A DNA stretch of 53,679 bases from Wenyingzhuangia sp. 2_MG-2023. Its GTDB lineage: Bacteria; Bacteroidota; Bacteroidia; Flavobacteriales; Flavobacteriaceae. Shown here in pieces: positions 10,633 to 20,500 of the stretch. Below the pieces are notes generated by a model. That model worked only from the letters and a program-made list of their open reading frames with translations. It was not told where the DNA came from and did no database searches. The stretch covers positions 1 to 53,679 of the forward strand of contig NZ_JAUOSB010000018.1 in assembly GCF_030548295.1 (NCBI RefSeq). The letters run 5' to 3'. A program made the translations under genes and the position numbers. Every line of letters starts with the position of its first letter. Position 1 is the stretch's first letter.

Positions 10633-11745
10633 ATGAACAACACATTTCAAAATCAATTTGACACCTACAACTGGGATGAAACTTTAGCAAACATCAATGC
10701 AAAAACGACTCAAGATGTTGAATATGCGCTTTCTAAAAACAAGCGAGATTTAGAAGATTTTAAAGCATTAATCTCTCCTGCTGCTGCTCCTTATCTAGAG
10801 CAAATGGCACAATTGAGTATGGCAAGTACTAAAAAACGTTTTGGAAACACCATTCAAATGTATGTGCCTATGTATTTGTCTAACGAATGTCAGAACATTT
10901 GTACGTATTGTGGTTTTAGTATGACGAATAAAATTCCTCGTAGAACATTAACGGATGACGAAATATTAAAAGAAATTGCCTTTATAAAATCTAAAGGATA
11001 CGATCATATTTTATTAGTTACAGGTGAAGCTAATAAAACGGTTGGGGTTCCGTACATCAAACATGCCATGGAATTGATTAAAGATCAATTTTCTAACATT
11101 ACCATTGAAGTTCAGCCACTAGATCAACATGAATACGAAGAGTTGATTGAAGCCAATTTATATGCGGTTTTGGTGTATCAAGAAACGTATCATAGAGATG
11201 AGTACAAAAAACATCACCCTAAAGGTAAAAAATCTAATTTTGATTATCGATTAGATACTGCTGATAGATTGGGAAAAGCTGGAGTTCATAAAATAGGATT
11301 AGGAGCTTTATTTGGATTAGAAGATTGGAGAGCCGATAGCTTTTTTACTGCTTTGCATTTAAAGTATTTACAAAAGACCTATTGGAAAACAAAATACTCT
11401 ATCTCCTTCCCTAGATTACGTCCACACAGTGGCGGATTGGAACCTAAAGTAGAAATGACGGACAAACATTTGGTACAAACCATTTGTGCGTTTAGATTGT
11501 TAGATGAAGATGTAGAATTGTCAATGAGTACTCGTGAAAGCGAAGTTTTTAGAAACAACATTGTACATTTGGGAATTACTTCTTTAAGTGCCGAATCTAA
11601 AACAAATCCTGGAGGTTATGTGGTAGAACCACAATCTTTAGAACAATTCGAAATTTCTGACGAAAGACCTACCGAAGAAATAGCTTTGATGTTAGAAAAC
11701 CAAGGCTTAGAACCTGTTTGGAAAGATTGGGAAGCGTTTAAATAA
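10633..11745 (+). CDS. thiH: 2-iminoacetate synthase ThiH
   Basis: This 370-residue radical-SAM lyase cleaves tyrosine to dehydroglycine (2-iminoacetate) and p-cresol, supplying ThiG. The CxxxCxxC motif is at C86, C90 and C93 (CQNICTYCGFS). Later family blocks are seen (VTGEANKTVGVPYI, QPLDQHEYEEL, YSISFPRLRPHSGG, SMSTRESEVFRN). Using ThiH rather than the oxygen-dependent ThiO is usual in this phylum. Confidence 0.96.
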   Translation: MNNTFQNQFDTYNWDETLANINAKTTQDVEYALSKNKRDLEDFKALISPAAAPYLEQMAQLSMASTKKRFGNTIQMYVPMYLSNECQNICTYCGFSMTNKIPRRTLTDDEILKEIAFIKSKGYDHILLVTGEANKTVGVPYIKHAMELIKDQFSNITIEVQPLDQHEYEELIEANLYAVLVYQETYHRDEYKKHHPKGKKSNFDYRLDTADRLGKAGVHKIGLGALFGLEDWRADSFFTALHLKYLQKTYWKTKYSISFPRLRPHSGGLEPKVEMTDKHLVQTICAFRLLDEDVELSMSTRESEVFRNNIVHLGITSLSAESKTNPGGYVVEPQSLEQFEISDERPTEEIALMLENQGLEPVWKDWEAFK

Positions 11746-11756
11746 AAAACATATTA

Positions 11757-12017
11757 ATGAAAATATCCGTAGAACTTACCTTAACTCCTTTACAAAACGA
11801 GTTTGAACAACCTATTATTGATTTTATCATCAAACTAAGAGCCTCAGGATTAACCGTTCTTGAAAATCCGTTAAGTACTCAGGTGTATGGAGATTATGAC
11901 AAGGTGATGAACTTAATAACTTCTGAACTTAAGAATACCTTTGATTTAATTGACAATGGAATTTTATTCATGAAAATTGTAAAATCAGATCGTAGTGACT
12001 ATGAGCCATTTTTTTAA
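11757..12017 (+). CDS. Thiamine-binding protein, YkoF/MTH1187 family
   Basis: This 86-residue single ferredoxin-like domain resembles the thiamine-binding MTH1187/YkoF family (old DUF77): ISVELTLTPLQ at the start, then a LSTQVYGDYDKVMNLI segment. Family members bind thiamine or HMP in the cytosol and usually accompany thiamine transport genes. It lies 11 nt after thiH and overlaps the downstream transporter gene by 17 nt, so the two are probably translationally coupled. Confidence 0.8.
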   Translation: MKISVELTLTPLQNEFEQPIIDFIIKLRASGLTVLENPLSTQVYGDYDKVMNLITSELKNTFDLIDNGILFMKIVKSDRSDYEPFF

Positions 12018-12639
12018 CCTCTTATTTGGTCAATACGCTGCTTACGAAACTTTAGACATTAGCTTAGAAATTATTGCCGTTTTTTTTGGATTGATTTCCG
12101 TTTTGTACTCTAAAAAAAACAGCATTTTAGTATTTCCTACAGGAATTATCAGTACTTCAATTTTTGTTTATCTTTTATACAAATGGCAGTTATTAGGAGA
12201 TATGATGATCAATGCATATTATTTTATCATGAGTATTTATGGTTGGTATTTATGGACCCGAAAAAGCAATGACAAACCCGAAAATCCAATATCTAAAACA
12301 ACATCAAAAGAAAAGAAGCAAAGTGTATTTATCTTTGTTTCCACATTAATATTTGTGTACGCTGTTTACACCTTTTTTGACAAATGGACACACTGGACAG
12401 CGTATGTAGACACCATTACTACGGCTATCTTTTTTGTTGGAATGTGGTTAATGGCAAAAAGAAAAATTGAAAATTGGATTTATTGGATTGTTGGAGACAT
12501 TATTTCTATTCCTCTTTATTTTTACAAAGGATTTACGTTTACTAGTTTTCAGTATCTAGTATTTACATTAATAGCCATTTCAGGATATTTAGCATGGAAA
12601 AAACACTTGAACAACACCCCTCGAACATCATTAAAATAG
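12001..12639 (+). CDS. pnuT: PnuC-family transporter, probable thiamine transporter PnuT
   Basis: This 212-residue integral membrane protein of the PnuC family has about seven predicted helices, with typical blocks such as YGWYLWTRK, KIENWIYWIVGDIISIPLYFYKG and YLVFTLIAISGYLAWKK. PnuC carries nicotinamide riboside, but TPP-regulated PnuC-like proteins of Bacteroidota (PnuT) are assigned to thiamine uptake. The position in a TPP-riboswitch operon favours PnuT here; this is inference from context. The ATG at 12001 was preferred to an upstream GTG at 11995. A downstream NadR-like kinase keeps the nicotinamide riboside option open. Confidence 0.75.
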   Translation: MSHFFNLLFGQYAAYETLDISLEIIAVFFGLISVLYSKKNSILVFPTGIISTSIFVYLLYKWQLLGDMMINAYYFIMSIYGWYLWTRKSNDKPENPISKTTSKEKKQSVFIFVSTLIFVYAVYTFFDKWTHWTAYVDTITTAIFFVGMWLMAKRKIENWIYWIVGDIISIPLYFYKGFTFTSFQYLVFTLIAISGYLAWKKHLNNTPRTSLK

Positions 12640-13169
12640 TTTTATTTGGTCCCGAAAGCACAGGTAAAACTACGTTGTCTAGAGAATTAGCAAAACACTA
12701 CAAAACAAATTGGGTTCCAGAATTCGCCAGAAATTATTTACAAGATAAATGGAAGACTCAAAAATTAATTTGTGAACTTAAAGATATTGTACCAATAGCA
12801 ATAGGACAAATACAACTAGAAAACAAACTAGCTTTAACAGCCAACAAAGTGTTAATTTGCGATACCGATTTGTTAGAAACAAAAGTATACAGCCAACAAT
12901 ACTACAATGGAGTGGTACCTAAAGAACTTGAAAAAGCCATCAGCCAAAACGCTTACGATTTATATTTCTTAACCTATATTGATACTCCTTGGGAAGCGGA
13001 TGATCTACGTGACAAACCCGAAGAAAGAGAAGAAATGTTTAATGCTTTTGAAGAAGCTTTAATTACCCACAACAAACCTTATCTACTCTTAAAAGGAGAC
13101 AAAGAAACTCGTTTACAAACCGCTATTCATACTATTGATAAACTTCTAACAACAAAGTCTTTAAAATAA
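12594..13169 (+). CDS. NadR-like P-loop kinase (ribosylnicotinamide kinase-type domain)
   Basis: This 191-residue AAA_28/NadR-type kinase has a Walker A motif LFGPESTGKTTL near residue 18 and a CDTDLLETKVY block (Walker B-like). It resembles the C-terminal ribosylnicotinamide kinase domain of NadR, without the adenylyltransferase domain. It overlaps the PnuC/PnuT gene by 46 nt, a tight coupling that suggests trapping of the transported substrate by phosphorylation. In NAD metabolism the substrate would be nicotinamide riboside. In this thiamine operon a vitamin B1-related substrate is possible. No choice can be made from sequence alone. Confidence 0.8.
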   Translation: MEKTLEQHPSNIIKIVLFGPESTGKTTLSRELAKHYKTNWVPEFARNYLQDKWKTQKLICELKDIVPIAIGQIQLENKLALTANKVLICDTDLLETKVYSQQYYNGVVPKELEKAISQNAYDLYFLTYIDTPWEADDLRDKPEEREEMFNAFEEALITHNKPYLLLKGDKETRLQTAIHTIDKLLTTKSLK

Positions 13170-13184
13170 AACAGAGCGGTTTGG

Positions 13185-13215
13185 TTTATTTATCCAACTT
13201 TACGCTCTAACTTTG
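13185..13215 (+). promoter_or_regulatory. Bacteroidota-type promoter for the thiamine TonB receptor
   Basis: A perfect -7 box TAACTTTG (13208-13215) has TTTA 19 nt upstream (13185-13188). Transcription would begin about 7 nt later, just before the TPP aptamer. This separates the receptor from the upstream operon. Confidence 0.6.
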
Positions 13216-13224
13216 CAGTGTTCT

Positions 13225-13300
13225 CATAAAGGGGTGCCTATTATCGGCTGAGATCATACCCAACGAACCTAGAACAGGCAATGCTGTTTAGGGAAATAAA
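13225..13300 (+). promoter_or_regulatory. Second TPP riboswitch (THI element) of the TonB receptor
   Basis: The THI blocks AAAGGGGTGCC, GGCTGAGATCATACCC, AACGAACCTAGAACAGG and TTTAGGGAAA appear in order. The aptamer ends about 70 nt before the preferred receptor start. No T-run terminator follows, so the output may be at translation or by another fold. Confidence 0.93.
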
Positions 13301-13368
13301 TGTTACAAAACTATAACTATTCAAAACAACCGAATAATTACCTCTTTTTATTCATTTTATTTAAAAAA

Positions 13369-15720
13369 ATGAAACTAAACTTAGCCTTTACAAAAGGAGC
13401 ATCAATAACCTTTTTCTTTTTATTGATGAGCTTAGCTATACAAGCGCAAACTGTTTTAACAGGAAAAGTAACAAATCAAAACTTAGAGCCTTTATCTGGT
13501 GCTACTGTTTTTATTAAAGAATTAAACAAAACAACAATTACAGATCTAGATGGTTTGTTTGAAATCCGTTTAAAGGAAGGAAGCTATACTTTACAGGCAT
13601 CTTACATTGGATATTCTAGTGTTACCAAACAAGCAAACTCATCAAAAAACAACCTTACGTTTGTATTAAAAAACCAAACTCATCAACTAGATGAAGTATT
13701 GGTTTCTGCAGTTAGAGTACAAGAAAACTCACCTGTAACCCACTCTAATTTAAACAAAGAAGAAATTGCCAAACGTAATTTAGGACAAGACATTCCTATT
13801 TTAATGAACTACATGCCGTCTGTAGTAACAACATCTGATGCTGGTGCTGGAATAGGATATACAGGAATTCGTGTTCGTGGTTCAGATGCTTCTCGTACCA
13901 ACGTCACCATTAACGGAATCCCTTACAACGACTCTGAAAGTCAAGGAGTTTACTGGGTAAATGTAAATGATATTGCATCGTCTACACAAAGTATTCAATT
14001 GCAACGTGGTGTGGGTACTTCTACCAACGGAGCAGGAGCTTTTGGAGCTAGCCTAAACTTATTAACAGACAACGGTGCTAACCAAGCTTTTGGTGAAGTT
14101 TCTACCTCAGCCGGTTCTTTTAACACTAAAAAAATAACTACAAAATTAGGAACAGGTTTGTTAAATAATCACATCAATTTAATTGGTAGAGTTTCTAAAA
14201 CTACTTCTGATGGATATGTAGATAGAGCTTCTTCTGATTTGACTTCTTATTTTTTACAAGGAAGTTATAAAGATGACAACACTTTAATTAAAGCTTTAAT
14301 TTTTGGAGGTCATGAAATTACTTATCAATCTTGGAATGGTGTTGATGCGGCTACGTTAGCTAGCGATCGTACTTTTAATTCCGCTGGAGCAAAATATGAT
14401 AATGCTTGGAATGTAACAGGATATTATGACAACGAGGTGGATGATTATGAACAAGATCATTTACAACTACACTGGAACCAGAAGTATGACAACCACTTCT
14501 CATCAAATATAGCATTACACTATACTTTTGGTCGTGGATTTTATGAACAATACAAGCAAGGTGCTAATTTTTCTGACTACAATTTAACTCCTATTACTAT
14601 AGAAAGCACAACTATTAATACTACGGATTTAGTCCGAAGAAAATGGTTAAGTAATGATTTTTATGGGGTTACTTACAATTTAAACTATAAAACAAAACAA
14701 TTAGACTTTTTAATTGGAGGAGCTTTAAACAAGTACGAAGGAGATCATTTTGGAGAAGTAGTATGGGCTAGAAATGCATCTGATAGTGAAATTAGAAATC
14801 GTTATTACGACAATTATGGAAACAAAACAGATGGAAACATTTATGCAAAAGCTACTTATAAACTAAACAATCAACTTTCTTTATTTGGAGATTTGCAATA
14901 CAGAGTTGTAAATTATGAGGCAAATGGTGCACAAACCAACCTTGTTGATGATACTTTTAAATTCTTAAATCCTAAAGCAGGAATTACTTATTTAGTAAAC
15001 ACTAGCAATAGTGTATACGCATCTTATGCTCGTGCCAACAAAGAACCTAACCGCACAGATTACGAAAACGGAAATCCAAAACCAGAACAATTAGACGATT
15101 TTGAACTAGGGTGGCGTTACAAAACAAACAAATCTAAAATTAACACCAACATTTATTACATGTTCTACACAGATCAGCTTACTTTAACTGGGCAGGTAGA
15201 TAATATTGGATCTCCTATTAAAACCAATTCAGGTGAAAGTTATCGTTTAGGACTAGAGGTAGATGCTAGTTTTTACATCAATAAATATGTAACAATTTCT
15301 CCAAATGTAACTTTTAGTCAAAACAAAAATGTAGACTATAAAGAAACGGATGGAACCACTATAACGGATTTAGGAAATACAGAAATTTCTTATTCACCAA
15401 GTATTGTAGCGGGTAACATGATTACAGTAACTCCTATAGACCAATTATACATTAGTCTTTTATCAAAATTTGTAGATACTCAATACATGAGTAATACCGA
15501 ATTAAAAGCATCAAAATTAAAAAGCTATTTTGTTAGTGATTTAAACTTAAACTATAGTTTTCACCCTAAATCAACCTTTAAAGAAATTACACTAACAGGT
15601 TTGGTAAACAACATATTTAACAAAGAATACGTTTCTAATGGTTATATGTGGGGAACAACTCCGTACTATTTTCCACAAGCAGGAACTAACTTTTTAGTAG
15701 GAGTTACTTTTAAATTGTAG
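13369..15720 (+). CDS. TonB-dependent outer membrane receptor, probable thiamine transporter
   Basis: This 783-residue protein has a signal peptide (MKLNLAFTKG, hydrophobic core, ending IQAQ), a carboxypeptidase-regulatory-like domain (about 25-110), a TonB plug (VRVRGSDASRTNVTINGIPY region) and a 22-strand-type barrel ending in the aromatic VGVTFKL. The TPP riboswitch directly upstream makes thiamine, or its phosphates or precursors, the likely substrate. A longer frame begins at 13300, but that start touches the aptamer's 3' end and would put 23 extra residues before the signal peptide, so 13369 was chosen. Confidence 0.92.
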   Translation: MKLNLAFTKGASITFFFLLMSLAIQAQTVLTGKVTNQNLEPLSGATVFIKELNKTTITDLDGLFEIRLKEGSYTLQASYIGYSSVTKQANSSKNNLTFVLKNQTHQLDEVLVSAVRVQENSPVTHSNLNKEEIAKRNLGQDIPILMNYMPSVVTTSDAGAGIGYTGIRVRGSDASRTNVTINGIPYNDSESQGVYWVNVNDIASSTQSIQLQRGVGTSTNGAGAFGASLNLLTDNGANQAFGEVSTSAGSFNTKKITTKLGTGLLNNHINLIGRVSKTTSDGYVDRASSDLTSYFLQGSYKDDNTLIKALIFGGHEITYQSWNGVDAATLASDRTFNSAGAKYDNAWNVTGYYDNEVDDYEQDHLQLHWNQKYDNHFSSNIALHYTFGRGFYEQYKQGANFSDYNLTPITIESTTINTTDLVRRKWLSNDFYGVTYNLNYKTKQLDFLIGGALNKYEGDHFGEVVWARNASDSEIRNRYYDNYGNKTDGNIYAKATYKLNNQLSLFGDLQYRVVNYEANGAQTNLVDDTFKFLNPKAGITYLVNTSNSVYASYARANKEPNRTDYENGNPKPEQLDDFELGWRYKTNKSKINTNIYYMFYTDQLTLTGQVDNIGSPIKTNSGESYRLGLEVDASFYINKYVTISPNVTFSQNKNVDYKETDGTTITDLGNTEISYSPSIVAGNMITVTPIDQLYISLLSKFVDTQYMSNTELKASKLKSYFVSDLNLNYSFHPKSTFKEITLTGLVNNIFNKEYVSNGYMWGTTPYYFPQAGTNFLVGVTFKL

Positions 15721-15740
15721 TTTCAAAATTCAACTCACAC

Positions 15741-15767
15741 AAAAGCAGTCATTAGGCTGCTTTTTTT
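15741..15767 (+). terminator. Intrinsic terminator after the TonB receptor
   Basis: Stem AGCAGTC / GGCTGCT with loop ATTA, followed by a run of seven T. Confidence 0.8.
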
Positions 15768-15800
15768 AGCAATCGTATTCTCTAAAATTACAAATGGTTG

Positions 15801-15808
15801 TAATTTTG
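15801..15808 (+). promoter_or_regulatory. -7 box for thiF
   Basis: TAATTTTG matches TAnnTTTG exactly, 33 nt before the thiF ATG and after the receptor's terminator. This suggests separate transcription; no TPP aptamer is seen here. Confidence 0.45.
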
Positions 15809-15840
15809 CACTATAATTCATGAACACTTAATTAGAAAAT

Positions 15841-16893
15841 ATGGCTTTAAACAACAACGAAAAAATACTTTACAGTCGTCATTTGCTATTAAGTGAGATA
15901 GGGTTAGAAGGTCAAGAAAAAATAAAATCAGCTAAAGTATTGATTATTGGTGCTGGTGGTTTGGGCTGCCCTATCCTCCAGTATTTAACTGCTGCTGGTG
16001 TTGGAACCATAGGTATTGTAGATGGAGACACCGTGGATGTTACCAACTTACAACGTCAAGTTTTATTTTCTATTGATGATGTAGGAAAATCAAAAGCTAG
16101 GGCAGCAACAAACAGAATGAAGCTATTGAATCCTTATGTGAAATTTAATGTGATTGATTCTTTTTTGACTGTTGACAATGCTATTGATTTGTTTGAAAAA
16201 TATGATATTATTGTAGATGGTTCTGACAATTTTCAAACAAGGTATTTATGCAACGATGCTGCTGTACTAGCGAACAAACCTTTGGTGTTTGGATCTATTT
16301 TTAAGTTTGAAGGACAAATCTCTGTATTCAATTACAACAACGGCCCCACATATCGTTGTTTATATCCTACTCCGCCAAAAGAAGGTTCTGTTCCATCTTG
16401 TTCAGAAATTGGAGTTTTAGGTGTTTTACCAGGAATTGTAGGATGTTATCAAGCAAATGAAGTAATTAAAGTTATTTGTGAGATTGGTGAAGTTTTATCA
16501 GGAAAACTATTGACCATCAATACACTTAACAATCAAAATTTTGTGTTGAGTTTTCAAAAAAATGAAGCTATCAAAATAACTAAATTAATAGATTATGATT
16601 TCTTTTGCAATGTCATGAATCAAGCAAACATTCCTACTATAGAATATAAGGAATTGATGCTCTTATTAGAAAAAAATGAAGTAGAATTGATTGATATTAG
16701 AACATCCGAAGAAAGAGAAATATTTGATATTGGAGGGAAACACATTCCAGAAAAAGAAATCCGAAACAACCCTTTATTGCTACATGATAAAAAACAAATA
16801 GTCTTGTATTGCCAAACAGGAAATCGAAGTGCACAATTGATTCAGGAATTAAATTTACCTGTAAAATCTCTAAAAGGAGGAATTCGTCAATAA
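15841..16893 (+). CDS. thiF: ThiF/MoeB-family adenylyltransferase with rhodanese domain
   Basis: This 350-residue E1-like enzyme would adenylate the C-terminus of ThiS (or MoaD) before sulfur transfer. The nucleotide-binding GAGGLGCPILQYL is at about residue 38, followed by GDTVDVTNLQRQVLF, the DGSDNFQTRYLCND loop and GVLGVLPGIVGCYQANE. A C-terminal rhodanese domain (about 265-350) has an active-site loop CQTGNRS. One CxxC-type zinc site may be degenerate; only some Cys pairs are visible. Next to the thiamine genes, thiF is the natural name, but a MoeB role is not excluded. Confidence 0.85.
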   Translation: MALNNNEKILYSRHLLLSEIGLEGQEKIKSAKVLIIGAGGLGCPILQYLTAAGVGTIGIVDGDTVDVTNLQRQVLFSIDDVGKSKARAATNRMKLLNPYVKFNVIDSFLTVDNAIDLFEKYDIIVDGSDNFQTRYLCNDAAVLANKPLVFGSIFKFEGQISVFNYNNGPTYRCLYPTPPKEGSVPSCSEIGVLGVLPGIVGCYQANEVIKVICEIGEVLSGKLLTINTLNNQNFVLSFQKNEAIKITKLIDYDFFCNVMNQANIPTIEYKELMLLLEKNEVELIDIRTSEEREIFDIGGKHIPEKEIRNNPLLLHDKKQIVLYCQTGNRSAQLIQELNLPVKSLKGGIRQ

Positions 16894-16907
16894 AAATAAT
16901 AATGCAT

Positions 16908-16939
16908 AAAAAAAGCATCACAAACGTGATGCTTTTTTT
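16908..16939. terminator. Bidirectional intrinsic terminator
   Basis: Stem GCATCAC (16915-16921) / GTGATGC (16926-16932) with AAAC loop, flanked by seven A on one side and seven T on the other. It serves thiF (+) and the convergent hypothetical gene (-). Confidence 0.85.
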
Positions 16940-17426
16940 ATATCGAAAATATATGATTAAATCCGTCTGCTCTTGTGGCCTTATGGATTTTATCGTCTGT
17001 TAAGAATCTTTTTAAATTCTTAATCTGACCTTCTTTCTTACTTTTTTTATAGTGCAACGCATATAAATTTTTCCCGCCTTCTGGTGTCCTATATTCTATA
17101 AACACAACATCATATATACATGTAGTCCCAAACTTCGTTGTAAAAGATTCACTTGTGTTTTTTTTTACAATTGGAGAACCTCCAGTACGAATTTTAACCA
17201 TGTTTTGACTACAGTTGATCTCTATATTTTCGTACAAAGCTTTAGACTTGTAATCATTTGTCAAAAAATATCCACTATACTCTTCAAAATAGCCAACAAA
17301 AACAACCTTAAGGATGTCATTCCATTCTATGACATCTTTCTGACCTTTAACATCTAACACCTCAAGTCCATGGGGATCAAACGTTAAAAAATTTCTAAAA
17401 CCAAATCTGGCTAATAACTTTTTCAT
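16938..17426 (-). CDS. Hypothetical cytosolic protein
   Basis: This 162-residue protein has no signal peptide or membrane segment. It is mixed and strand-rich in its first half (FDPHGLEVLDVKGQKDVIEW, DILKVVFVGYFEEYSGYFLT), with a basic C-terminal part (YKKSKKEGQIKNLKRFLTDD). I do not recognise the family; the pattern could be a PH-like or stress-response domain, which is only a guess. It is a single gene with a -7 box immediately before the ATG. Confidence 0.75.
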   Translation of the reverse strand: MKKLLARFGFRNFLTFDPHGLEVLDVKGQKDVIEWNDILKVVFVGYFEEYSGYFLTNDYKSKALYENIEINCSQNMVKIRTGGSPIVKKNTSESFTTKFGTTCIYDVVFIEYRTPEGGKNLYALHYKKSKKEGQIKNLKRFLTDDKIHKATRADGFNHIFSI

Positions 17427-17430
17427 AGTG

Positions 17431-17438
17431 CAAATATA
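17431..17438 (-). promoter_or_regulatory. -7 box directly before the hypothetical gene
   Basis: On the minus strand TATATTTG (perfect TAnnTTTG) is followed by only CACT before the ATG at 17426. If it is used, the mRNA would be leaderless, or the true start would lie further inside. Confidence 0.45.
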
Positions 17439-17550
17439 AATAACACGATTAACGTAATGAGTCTATTTACCTTAAAATAAACCTTCTATTTAACAAAAAT
17501 CATTATTCTAACTTATATGAAATTGTATTGATGTTCGTTTTTATTTCATA

Positions 17551-20500
17551 CTATTTTTTCATAATTACTCTCACATTCATTTCTTCTACTTTTTTAGTAG
17601 ACAATTTAGAAGGAGATTTAAATAATAAATCTTCAGAACTTCCTGTTTTAGGGAAAGCCATCACCTCTCTAATAGAAGCTTTTTTCTCTAAAATCATCAT
17701 CAATCTATCTACTCCCCAAGCAATTCCACCATGTGGTGGTGCTCCATAATGAAACGCTTCATACATCGTGCCAACACTCTTTAACATCTCTTCTTTATTG
17801 TAACCCATATTTTTATAGGTTGCTTCTAAAATTTCTGGTTTATGAGCACGAACAGATCCTCCACCTATTTCATAACCATTTAAGATTAGGTCATATTGTT
17901 GAGCGATAATCGTTCCTATTTCCTCACCTTCTCCATTCATGTGTTTATCCAAATCATAAATAGCTGGCATTGAGAATGGATTGTGTGTAAACGTCCATCT
18001 TCCTTCATCCGTTTTCTCAAACATTGGGAAATCTACTACCCAAGCAGGTCTCAATTCCTTAGGATTGATTAATCTTAACATAGCTCCCAATTCCTGACGA
18101 ACAGCATCTAAAGCTTTATTAGCTGTAGAATAATCTGCTGCAGAGAAATAAACAATATCTCCCACTTGAGCATCTGTTACATTAATAATGTTCTGAGCAA
18201 TTTCTTCACCTAAGAATTTGATAATTGGTGATTGTAAATCATTTTCATTAACAATAATATAGGCCAATCCACCTAATCCATGTTGTTGTGCAATAGAAGT
18301 TAACTTTTCAATCTGTCCTTTAGACATACGTTTTCCTCCTTGTTCCTCAGCAGAAACCTTGATACATTTTACAATTCCACCATCTTCTATAGGCTTAGAG
18401 AACACCTGGAACGTAGTATCTTTTACAATATCTGTAATGTCTTGCATTTGCAATCCAAAGCGTAAATCTGGTCTATCACAACCATATTTATCCATCGCAT
18501 CTTTATAGGTAATCACTTCAAACGGACGTAGAATCCATTTGTTACCATATATTTTCTTTACAATAGTATTAAACATCTCTGTATTCAAATCAATGATTTG
18601 TTGCATAGATGCATAAGCCATTTCTATATCTAACTGTGTAAATTCTGGCTGACGATCTCCACGAGAATCCTCATCACGGAAACAACGAGCTATTTGGAAA
18701 TACTTTTCAAAACCACCTACCATCAACATTTGCTTGAACTGTTGTGGTGCTTGTGGCAACGTATAAAATGCTCCGGGCTCTTTACGAGAAGGCACAATAA
18801 ATTCTCTTGCTCCTTCATCTGTTCCTGCAGTTAAAATAGGTGTTTCTACCTCTAAGAAACCATCTTCATCTAATAGGTCACGAAGTAATTTAATTACTTT
18901 ATGACGGTTGACAACTGCCTTACGAACGTCTTGATTTCTATGATCTAAAAATTTGTATTCAAAACGAACCGCTTCGTTAGAGCGTGTGGCTTTTTTAATT
19001 TCAAAAGGTAAGGTTCTAGATAAATTTAAAATATCTAAATCCGTAGCTTCTAATTCAATTTTACCGGTTCTCAAACCTGCATTGTAATCACTCTCACTAC
19101 GTTGTACTATTTTACCCGAAACGGCAATCACAGATTCTGGTTTTAACCTCACCAACTCATCTAAGTTAGGGAAAGATTCTCTAGACAAACGTACTTGAAT
19201 TACTTCGTAAGAAGAATCTCGTAAATCAATAAACATCAACTCTCCATGATCTCTTACTGAACTCACCCAACCTGACAAACCAACGGTTCCATCAATATTA
19301 TCCTCAGTAATCTGAGTAATCACATGAGTTCTATATTCTTCTTTAATGATGATTGGAATTTTCGGAAGTTCTTCTTTTTCCTTAGTATTAAGTACTGAGT
19401 CTTGAGTATTAAGTTCTCCCTCTGACTTTGTACTTTGTACTTTAGACTCTGTACTCGCTGAAAGCGTAGCCAAAATCATTTCACGAACTATATTTCCTGG
19501 AGCTCCTTTTCCAATCTTTCCAATTACTTTTCCTACTAAAACTCCTGCTTTTCCTTTGTTACCTGCTTTGATATCATTAGCAATCGCTTCGTTTTCAGTA
19601 ATAGCAGCATTTACCGCATCTTGAATTTGATTTTCAGAAATGCTATTGTCTGCAAAGTATTTTTTATAATCAAATTTAGCATCTGCTAATAAAGATTCAA
19701 TCGCTTTTTGAACCAATACATTGGTTACTTTTCCATCTTTGAAAGATTTAAATATAGAGCTTAAATCTTCTATATTTTCAATCTTATCGTAATCTTCTGC
19801 TTTTAAATTATTGGTTAATGTTTTAGCAACAAAAGCAACATCTCCAATGGCATCAATTAAAGTCATTACGGTTTTAGAACGCAAAGCATCTGCCGTAAAA
19901 AACTTAGCATCTTGAGGTAAAACTCCACCTTCAATCAACTTAGATTCTACAAAATAAGGCAATACTTTAGGATCTACTGAAATACTATCTACCACATCTT
20001 TAATGGCTACAAAAGGTAAGTCTGGCTCAGAAATATAACGATAATCTGCATCGTATTCTTTCTTACGCATCACCTTGGTTTGCTTTAAAGCTTCATCCCA
20101 TAAAACTGTAGTTTGATCTGGTCTAAATTCTTTATGCTCTAAAAAGTAGTTTAATTGCTTTTCTATTTCTTCTTTTAAAGCCTCTACCATAAACTTAAAC
20201 GAGTTTAAGTTTTTAATCTCGGTACGAGGGTTTAAAACATCTGTTCCTTTGATACGTAAAGAGACAGATACATCAGATTTAAACTGACCTTTATCTAAGT
20301 TAGCTTCAGAAATCCCTAAGTTTTGTACAATACGTTGAATATATTGTGCATAAGTAGATGCATCTTCTATATTACGAATACACGGCTTGGTAACAATTTC
20401 AATTAATGGAACTCCTCCTTTGTTAAAATCTACCAAAGAAATGTTTTTCTCGTGCACCAATTTTGCAGCATCTTCTTCAACATGCACCTGCTCAATTTGT

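Noticed and set aside
13300-13368. Extended N-terminus of the TonB receptor
   Set aside because: It begins at the last base of the TPP aptamer and would precede a normal signal peptide.
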